64,000 nt of DNA, taken from the NCBI RefSeq assembly GCF_014640435.1, contig NZ_BMGY01000003.1, positions 124,001 through 188,000 of the forward strand, read 5' to 3'. The position numbers and the translations under genes were made by a program. The DNA comes from Hymenobacter frigidus (GTDB lineage: Bacteria > Bacteroidota > Bacteroidia > Cytophagales > Hymenobacteraceae). The first letter of the stretch is position 1. Each line of letters opens with the position of its first letter. This document shows positions 58,387 through 64,000 of the stretch, in pieces. Below the pieces are notes generated by a model. The model was not told where the DNA came from and ran no database searches. It saw only the letters and a program-made list of their open reading frames with translations.

Positions 58387-59379
58387 CTACACCCCCACGC
58401 TTTGCTCCAGTACTTCATCCACCCAGCTTTTGCCCCAGTCTTCCAGTTCCTGGGCAGACCAGAGCTCGGGGTAAAAAATGCGGCGCTGGAACTTGGGCGG
58501 CAGGTATTCGCGCCAGTTGGTACCGCCGGTGGCGGCCACATCGGTGGGGTTGCGCTGCAGGTAGCGCACCGCCGATTTGAAGTGCATCAGGGGCCAGTTC
58601 ACGTTCACGCTCACGTCGAGCTGGCGCATGGCGCGCAGCAGGCGGGGGTGCTGCTGCTCGTCTGCGGGCAGGCGCTGCACCACGGCCCACAGGTTGCGGT
58701 TTTGAAATGCCTGGGCGTGGCGCACGAGGTCGGCGGTGTACTTGCGCTCGAACTCGATTAGGGTAAGGGCCTTGGCCCCGCTGGCCTCGATGGTTGCCCC
58801 GGCTTTCCAATAGATGCAGCCCAGCAGCTGGTCGTGGTCGTGGGCGGCGGCTTCGCCCAGGGCCTGGCGCTTGGCTTCGTCGGTGAGGTTACTGAGGCTG
58901 GTGCTGGCAATCTCAATCATGCGGTACTGCACCGATTGAAAGCCCGACGCCGGCATCAGGGCCATGCGGAAGTCCAGAAACTGCTGCTTGTCCATGCCGT
59001 CGACCATCACATCAAACGAGTCGATGAGGTTGTCGAAATAGCGGTTGATGCGGCCAATGCGGAGCACTACTTCGCCGAGCGTGGGCTGGGCCAAATCTCC
59101 GATTTGCTCGTACTCGCAGAGACAGAGCTTGAAATACAGCTCGGAAATCTGATGGTACATGATAAAAATCCGCTCGTCGGGCAGGTTGGTCAGCGGGCGC
59201 TGGAGCGAGAGCAGGGTGTCGAGCTCGATGTAGTCCCAGTAGTTAACGTATTTGGCGTGGTAGAGCCCTTCGAGATAGGCGGCCAAATCCTGACCATCGG
59301 GCGCGTATTTTTCCTGTAACAGGCGTAATTGCGCCAGTACGGCCGGTGAAAACTCGTCCTGGGTGGGAGGGGAGGACAT
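58387..59379 (-). CDS. kynA: Tryptophan 2,3-dioxygenase
   Basis: The 330-residue heme enzyme opens the indole ring of tryptophan to form N-formylkynurenine, the first step of the kynurenine pathway. Signature segments are YVNYWDYIELDTLLSLQRPL, DERIFIMYHQISELYFKL (substrate-contact YHQ/EL), QFLDFRMALMPASGFQSVQY and, near the C-terminus, NWPLMHFKSAVRYLQR. Heme and substrate residues appear intact. ATG 59379 is chosen because conserved sequence begins ~35 residues later; the earlier open frame is Arg/Ala-rich. No other kynurenine gene is in the window. Confidence 0.95.
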   Translation of the reverse strand: MSSPPTQDEFSPAVLAQLRLLQEKYAPDGQDLAAYLEGLYHAKYVNYWDYIELDTLLSLQRPLTNLPDERIFIMYHQISELYFKLCLCEYEQIGDLAQPTLGEVVLRIGRINRYFDNLIDSFDVMVDGMDKQQFLDFRMALMPASGFQSVQYRMIEIASTSLSNLTDEAKRQALGEAAAHDHDQLLGCIYWKAGATIEASGAKALTLIEFERKYTADLVRHAQAFQNRNLWAVVQRLPADEQQHPRLLRAMRQLDVSVNVNWPLMHFKSAVRYLQRNPTDVAATGGTNWREYLPPKFQRRIFYPELWSAQELEDWGKSWVDEVLEQSVGV

Positions 59380-59656
59380 GTAGAATAGTGGTGAGTGGGA
59401 GGATAAGAAGCCTGGGTGGGCCCGCGACAAATATCGGCAGAATACTGACTTTGCAGACGCGGTTTTTGCGCGGCGGGCCAGGCAATTCGTAATCAAAGCG
59501 GTTCGGCGGCATCTTTGGGCCAAAAACTTCGGGTAGTTGCCCCACCACCGTCGGCCTATTACGTTCTTTGCCCTAGCCAAATGGGCGGAGCTGCCGGTCG
59601 GTCTGGTGCGCATCCGCTACTTTTAGCTTCCCTAACCACCTGTACGGCGCGAGCCC

Positions 59657-60337
59657 ATGGCCGAAAAATCCAGCATTTTTGATATGATTGGGCCCGTTAT
59701 GATTGGGCCCAGCTCGTCGCACACGGCCGGCGTGGTGCGCATAGCCCGGGCCGCCATTCGTATTCTGGGCGCGGTGCCCACCGAGGCCGTGGTCACGTTC
59801 TACAACTCGTTTGCCCGCACCTACGAGGGCCACGGGTCCGACCGCGCCATTGTGGCCGGCCTGCTGGGCTACTCCGCCGACGATATCCGCATTCGCACGG
59901 CTTTTGACCACGCCGCCGAAGCGGGCCTGCGCTACACGTTTCAGAGCGTGGCCAACGCCTCCACCATGCATCCCAACACCATCAAGCTGAATTTGCTAGA
60001 TGGCGCGAGCGGTCACCGCGTCGAAGTCATTGGCCAGAGCCGGGGCGGGGGCGTTATCCGCATTGTGGAAGTGGACGGGTTTCCATCGGACTTCTCGGGG
60101 TCGCTGCACACCCTCATTATTGATGCCAACGACGTGCCCGGCTCCATCGCCTTCATTGCCTCCGTCATTGCCCACGACCAATGCAACATTGCCACCATGT
60201 TTGTGAGCCGCAAGGGCCGCAACGACGCGGCCCGGCAGTTTATCGAAATGGACAGCCCCATCAAAGAAGTAACGCTGGCCTACCTGCGCCAATTGAGTTG
60301 GGTACAGCGCATTACCTACATTCCCACCCTGGATTAG
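59657..60337 (+). CDS. sdaAB: L-serine dehydratase, iron-sulfur-dependent, beta subunit
   Basis: The 226-residue beta subunit pairs with an alpha subunit to deaminate serine to pyruvate with a [4Fe-4S] cluster. SIFDMIGPVMIGPSSSHTAG is the family signature; YEGHGSDRAIVAGLLG and HPNTIKLNL follow, and an ACT-like domain (LHTLIIDANDVPGSIAFIAS) ends the protein. The alpha subunit gene is not adjacent. A hairpin follows (60340-60371). Confidence 0.96.
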   Translation: MAEKSSIFDMIGPVMIGPSSSHTAGVVRIARAAIRILGAVPTEAVVTFYNSFARTYEGHGSDRAIVAGLLGYSADDIRIRTAFDHAAEAGLRYTFQSVANASTMHPNTIKLNLLDGASGHRVEVIGQSRGGGVIRIVEVDGFPSDFSGSLHTLIIDANDVPGSIAFIASVIAHDQCNIATMFVSRKGRNDAARQFIEMDSPIKEVTLAYLRQLSWVQRITYIPTLD

Positions 60338-60339
60338 CG

Positions 60340-60371
60340 GACGGGCGGTGTAATGAATGCCGCCGCCCGTC
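60340..60371 (+). terminator. Possible weak terminator after sdaAB
   Basis: GACGGGCGG (60340-60348) pairs perfectly with CCGCCCGTC (60363-60371); no T run follows. Confidence 0.4.
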
Positions 60372-60408
60372 GATTCCCCTACCATTTGAAGCATCATTTC
60401 TCTGCCTG

Positions 60409-61959
60409 ATGAAACGAGTGACAATACGAATACCGCGCCCGGCCCGGCCGCTGGCTTTGCTGGGCTTACTGGGCGCCAACCTGCTGGCAGCACCGCTGGC
60501 GCAGGCCCAGAACCCGGCCCCGGCGGTGCTGGGCGGTGCGGTCCCGGCCCCGGCGCCCACCGGTCCCTGGACCTTGCGGGCCGCCATCGACTATGCCCTC
60601 ACCCACAACCTAGGCGTGCGGCAATCGGAGCTAACGGCCCAGCAGCAGGAAGCCACCCTGCGCCTCAACCGCGCCGCGCTGCTGCCCACGCTGGGCCTGA
60701 ACGGCACGCAGGGCTTCAACTTTGGCACCAACCGGGACCCGTTCACCAACCAGTTTCAGCAGCTGAACGTGCGGTCGAACAACTTCTCGGCCTCGGGGCA
60801 GGTCACGCTCTTTTCGGGCTTTCAGCTGCGCAACACCATCAAAGTGGGCCAACTTGATGCCCAGGCCTCACGGGTGGATATTGACAAAGCCCGCAACGAT
60901 TTGTCGCTGAACGTGGCCTCGTCGTTTCTCCAGCTACTGCTGGCCCAGGAGCTTATTCGGGCTTCCGAAGCCCGGATGGCGACGGTGCAGGCCCAGGTTT
61001 CGCGCAGCGAAAAGCTGCTGAAAGCCGGAGCAGTGGCCGAGGGCAACGTGCTCGACAGCCGCGCCCAGCTGGCCGGCGAGGAGCGCACCCTCGTCACGGC
61101 CCAGAACCAGCTGGCCCTGGCGCAGCTGGCCCTGGTGCAGCAGCTCAACCTGGACCCCGCTGCCGCCGGCCGCTTTGAGGTGGTGGTGCCCACCCTGCCC
61201 GACCCCAGCACGCTCTCGACCACGGCCGACGTGCCCGACCCGACGGCCACTTTTGAAATTGCGCGGCAGCAGCAGCCCGAAATTAAGGCGGCCGACCTGC
61301 GGGTGGCAAGCGCCCGCCGCAACCTCGAAGTGGTGCGGGGGGGCTACTACCCGCGCCTGACGCTGGCCGGGGGCATTTCCACCGGCTTTTCGTCGGTCCG
61401 CAACCAGTCGGTGCGGGTTAATGGCAACCCAATTCCCGTACCGGTGCTGCAAATCAACCCGGCCGTGCCGGGCGGGTATTCGGCCTCGCCCTACGTGTTG
61501 CTTTCGCCGCAGACCTCTTTCGAGGCGTTGCCTTACCGGTTTCTGGACCAGTTGGCCGACAACCGGGGCGAATTCCTGCAGTTCAGCCTCAACGTGCCCA
61601 TCCTGAACGGGTTGCAAACCCGCGTGGGTGTGCAGCGCGCCCAGGTCAACATTCAGCAGGTGGAGCTGCGGGCCGAGCAAACCCGCCTGCAGCTGCGCCA
61701 AACTATTCAGCAGAGCTACGCCGATGCCGTGGCGGCCCAGCGCCGCTACGCCGCCAGCGCCCGGCAGGTGGAAGCCCTCACGCTGTCCTTCCGCAATGCC
61801 GAAATCCGCTTCAACAACGGGCTGTTGAACGGTACTGATTTCAACATTGCCCGCAACAACCTCACGGCTGCTGAGTCGGACATGATTCAGGCCAAATACG
61901 AATTCTTCTTCCGCAGCAAAGTGCTCGACTTTTACCAGGGCAAGCCGCTCAGTCTTTAA
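60409..61959 (+). CDS. TolC-family outer-membrane efflux protein
   Basis: A 516-residue exported protein (signal ...LLGANLLAAPLAQAQ). The outer-membrane efflux protein repeats are clear: WTLRAAIDYALTHNLGVRQS, LRLNRAALLPTLGLNGTQGF, LNVASSFLQLLLAQELIRAS, coiled helices (EERTLVTAQNQLALAQLALV) and the second half DLRVASARRNLEVVRGGYYP, LNVPILNGLQTRVGVQRA and FRNAEIRFNNGLLNGTDFNI. It forms the exit duct for the HlyD-type adaptor encoded 113 bp downstream; the pump itself lies outside the window. Confidence 0.96.
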   Translation: MKRVTIRIPRPARPLALLGLLGANLLAAPLAQAQNPAPAVLGGAVPAPAPTGPWTLRAAIDYALTHNLGVRQSELTAQQQEATLRLNRAALLPTLGLNGTQGFNFGTNRDPFTNQFQQLNVRSNNFSASGQVTLFSGFQLRNTIKVGQLDAQASRVDIDKARNDLSLNVASSFLQLLLAQELIRASEARMATVQAQVSRSEKLLKAGAVAEGNVLDSRAQLAGEERTLVTAQNQLALAQLALVQQLNLDPAAAGRFEVVVPTLPDPSTLSTTADVPDPTATFEIARQQQPEIKAADLRVASARRNLEVVRGGYYPRLTLAGGISTGFSSVRNQSVRVNGNPIPVPVLQINPAVPGGYSASPYVLLSPQTSFEALPYRFLDQLADNRGEFLQFSLNVPILNGLQTRVGVQRAQVNIQQVELRAEQTRLQLRQTIQQSYADAVAAQRRYAASARQVEALTLSFRNAEIRFNNGLLNGTDFNIARNNLTAAESDMIQAKYEFFFRSKVLDFYQGKPLSL

Positions 61960-61960
61960 T

Positions 61961-62064
61961 CATTTAACAATTAACATTTATCATTTAACACGCTGGTGGC
62001 TCACCATTGCGCCTTTGGGGGCAGGAGGAACAACGGTTAAATGTTAATTGATAAATGTTGAATG
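61961..62064. repeat. 104 bp palindrome with AT-rich arms and GC core
   Basis: Arms 61961-61989 and 62036-62064 match at 24 of 29 (CATTTAACAATTAACATTTA-type). The GC-rich core includes GGGGGCAGGAGGA. Its build resembles the tandem element at 39736-39913. It fills the gap between the TolC and adaptor genes and ends 7 bp before the adaptor ATG. Confidence 0.75.
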
Positions 62065-62071
62065 AAAGCTC

Positions 62072-63481
62072 ATGAAAAACAACCGTTTACTCTTTATTCT
62101 GATTGGCATTGCGCTGGTGGCCATAGTAGGTTACACCGTGGCGAAAAAAAAGGGTTGGATTGGGAAGCCCGTGGGCGTGGAGGTGCTGGCCGCGAAAGCC
62201 GGCCCGGCCAATATCGTGGAAAAAGTAAGTGCCTCGGGCAAGGTGCAGCCCGAAACCGAAGTAAAAATCTCGCCCGACGTTTCCGGCGAAATCATCGAGC
62301 TGTATGTGCAGGAGGGTGACTCGGTGCGCAAAGGCCAGCTGCTGCTCCGCATTCGGCCCGACAACTACCAAGCCCAGGTGAACGTGCAAAGCGCCCAGGT
62401 GGGTACCCAGCGCGCCAACGTGGGCCAGGCCCAGGCCCGCCTGCAGCAGTTAATTGCCGCCGCCAAGCAAACCGAGCTGACTTACCGCCGCAATGCTTCG
62501 CTCTACAAGCAGAAGGTGATTTCGCAGTCGGAGTACGAAGCCAGTCAGGCGGCCTACAACGCTTCGCAGGAAGAAATAAACAGCGCCCGCCAGGGCATCC
62601 GGGCCACGCAAAGCACCGTGAGCGCCGCGTCGGCTTCGTTGGAAGAAGCCCGCAAAAACCTCAATAAGACCACCATTTACGCGCCCGTTAGCGGCACGGT
62701 GAGCAAGCTCAACGTGAAGAAGGGCGAGCGGGTGGTGGGCACCACCCAAATGGCGGGTACCGAAATCATGCGCATTGCCAACCTCAACAACATGGAGGTG
62801 CGCGTGAATGTGAACGAGAACGACGTGAACAACGTGAACCTCGGCGACTCGGTGGAAGTGGAAGTGGATGCTTACACCAGCAAAAATGAGAAGTTCCGGG
62901 GCTTGGTCACCAACATTGCTAACACGGCCAAGGATGCGCTTACGGCTGAGGCCGTGACTGAGTTTGAGGTGCGCATTCGCCTGTTGCCCGAAAGCTACCG
63001 GCACCTGCAGCGCACGGTGCGCGGCAAAACCATCGTGCCTTTTCGGCCGGGCATGACGGCCTCGGTGGACATTATTACCGACCGCAAATCGGGCGTGCTG
63101 AGCGTGCCGCTGGCGGCCGTGACCACTCGTTCAGACTCTTCCAAAGCAAATACTGATGAGAAGAGCGGCCCCCGCGTGGGCTCGGGCCGGGGCACTGGCA
63201 CGGCTACGGCCGTGGCCCCGGGCGGTAGCGCCAAAGCCGAGATTCAGGAAGTTGTATTTGTGATTAAGAACGGCAAGGCCGTGCTCACGCCGGTGAAAAC
63301 GGGCATCAGCGACTTCCAGAATATTCAAATCCTGAGCGGCGTGCAGGCGGGCGAGCAAGTGGCCAGCGGCCCCTTCCGCGCCGTGGCCAAAAGCCTGAAA
63401 GACGGGGCTAACGTGGAAATCAAGGACGCGAAAAGCCTGAACAAAGAAGCGCTGAAAGAAGACGCGGAAACCGCTAATTGA
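62072..63481 (+). CDS. HlyD/MacA-type efflux RND periplasmic adaptor
   Basis: A 469-residue membrane-fusion protein. One N-terminal membrane helix (RLLFILIGIALVAIVGYTVA) anchors it; the lipoyl half-motifs ASGKVQPETEVKISPDVSGE and LNKTTIYAPVSGTVSKLNVK flank a coiled-coil hairpin (~95-200), followed by a beta-barrel domain and a C-terminal proximal domain with IKNGKAVLTPVKTGIS. It links an inner-membrane MacB-type or RND pump to the TolC protein encoded just upstream. Confidence 0.95.
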   Translation: MKNNRLLFILIGIALVAIVGYTVAKKKGWIGKPVGVEVLAAKAGPANIVEKVSASGKVQPETEVKISPDVSGEIIELYVQEGDSVRKGQLLLRIRPDNYQAQVNVQSAQVGTQRANVGQAQARLQQLIAAAKQTELTYRRNASLYKQKVISQSEYEASQAAYNASQEEINSARQGIRATQSTVSAASASLEEARKNLNKTTIYAPVSGTVSKLNVKKGERVVGTTQMAGTEIMRIANLNNMEVRVNVNENDVNNVNLGDSVEVEVDAYTSKNEKFRGLVTNIANTAKDALTAEAVTEFEVRIRLLPESYRHLQRTVRGKTIVPFRPGMTASVDIITDRKSGVLSVPLAAVTTRSDSSKANTDEKSGPRVGSGRGTGTATAVAPGGSAKAEIQEVVFVIKNGKAVLTPVKTGISDFQNIQILSGVQAGEQVASGPFRAVAKSLKDGANVEIKDAKSLNKEALKEDAETAN

Positions 63482-63525
63482 CCGAATCAGTCGTAAATAC
63501 AGCGCGTCTAGTTGAGCGTAGCGAT

Positions 63526-63570
63526 AGAACGTCATGCTGAGCAGCTTCGGTAAGCTCAGCATGACGTTCT
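63526..63570. repeat. 45 bp palindrome, GAACGTCATGCTGAGC type
   Basis: AGAACGTCATGCTGAGC (63526-63542) and its reverse complement (63554-63570) are a perfect 17 bp inverted repeat around CTTCGG-like loop bases, between the adaptor gene and gpsA. Confidence 0.9.
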
Positions 63571-63622
63571 GGGTTTAGAACGCGTACCCATCCTGGACAG
63601 CCAAATTTAAAATCTCACCCTC

Positions 63623-64000
63623 TTGGAAAAAATAGCCATGCTCGGCGGCGGCTCCTGGGCCACCGCGCTTACCAAAATTCTCAGCGAAAACGGCGCCCGC
63701 GTTGATTGGTGGTTGCGCTCGAAAGAGGACGTGCAGCACCTGCTGCGCACCCGCCATAACCCGCGCTACCTCTCGGCCGTGCAGTTCGACCTGAACCGCG
63801 TGTACCCGACTACCGACTTGCAGGACGCCGTGGAAGAGGCCGATTGGCTGGTGCTGGCCGTGCCCGCCGCCTACGTGCAGCCCGTGCTTGATAAGCTGGA
63901 CCGCGACGTGCTGAAGCACAAAAAGGTGATTTCGGCCATCAAGGGGATGATTCCGGGCAAAAACCAACTGGTGACCGACTACGTGGCCGAGCGGTTCAAA
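63623..64000 (+). CDS. gpsA: NAD(P)H-dependent glycerol-3-phosphate dehydrogenase (partial)
   Basis: Only the N-terminal 126 residues are in the window. MEKIAMLGGGSWATALTKIL holds the GxGSWG(T)A dinucleotide site; LRSKEDVQHLLRTRHNPRYL, DWLVLAVPAAYVQPVL and KKVISAIKGM follow, as in GpsA, which makes sn-glycerol-3-phosphate for phospholipids. The frame is blocked by TAA at 63608-63610, and TTG 63623 gives the N-terminus MEKIAML expected for the family; ATG 63638 would cut into the nucleotide-binding strand. Confidence 0.95.
   Translation, partial: MEKIAMLGGGSWATALTKILSENGARVDWWLRSKEDVQHLLRTRHNPRYLSAVQFDLNRVYPTTDLQDAVEEADWLVLAVPAAYVQPVLDKLDRDVLKHKKVISAIKGMIPGKNQLVTDYVAERFK

Noticed and set aside
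1..64000. tRNA or rRNA genes, prophage, CRISPR-cas, toxin-antitoxin or restriction systems
   Set aside because: No cloverleaf-like sequence, rRNA conserved segment or marker gene of these systems was found on either strand.

Overview
The window looks like a chromosomal segment of a GC-rich member of the Bacteroidota, most likely Hymenobacter or a close relative (Cytophagales). The evidence is: many TAnnTTTG-type -7 promoter elements (mostly TACCTTTG) with no consistent Shine-Dalgarno, four secreted proteins with type IX secretion (T9SS) C-terminal sorting tails, many lipoproteins, and palindromic intergenic repeats of the kinds seen in this group. Genus assignment is inference. No rRNA, tRNA, CRISPR array or prophage was found.

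Layout. 0-7.5 kb: FKBP isomerase lipoprotein; a CrtI-like FAD oxidoreductase overlapping an Asp-nucleophile alpha/beta hydrolase; then, convergent to these, a FAD monooxygenase, an MpaB-like oxygenase and an RND/MMPL transporter. 7.6-12.1 kb: a tiny Cys/Met-rich exported protein, a photolyase of the FeS-BCP type that lacks the cysteines for its cluster, a TIGR03643-type protein, thyA, a ~310 bp foldback element, and a class IV aminotransferase. 12.2-25.2 kb: delta-60-repeat T9SS protein, MerR regulator-dprA operon, alaS, a YwqK/TonB_C gene broken by an IS5-like element, an SPFH protein, gatB, and a TlpA-like thioredoxin. 25.3-38.8 kb: an Ala/Pro-rich unknown, acyl-CoA thioesterase, two tandem M43 metalloproteases, pcm, a WcaJ-like sugar transferase, mnmA, a lipoprotein, a subtilase, a zinc-ribbon-like small protein and riboflavin synthase. 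38.8-51.5 kb: palindromes, PAP2 phosphatase, hemF, fused E1 dehydrogenase, a BamA/TamA-like protein, an rRNA methylase, an ECF sigma/anti-sigma-like/barrel operon, and a CLC-F type fluoride antiporter behind a fluoride riboswitch. 51.6-64 kb: lone ABC ATPase, GT-C-like membrane protein, CoA-binding protein, FAD dehydrogenase, MFS transporter, TPR protein, tryptophan 2,3-dioxygenase, serine dehydratase beta, a TolC-HlyD pair and the start of gpsA.

Most of the window is housekeeping and envelope biology. The items most worth a second look are the foldback element whose arms contain both flanking stop codons, the cluster-less FeS-BCP photolyase, the fluoride riboswitch with CLC-F, the IS insertion whose removal restores an intact frame, a duplicated N-terminal module in the anti-sigma-like protein, and at least four families of small palindromic repeats, one of which supplies a gene's start codon. 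No convincing new defence or biosynthetic system was seen; the nearest candidate is the oxidative/export gene group at 0.7-7.4 kb.
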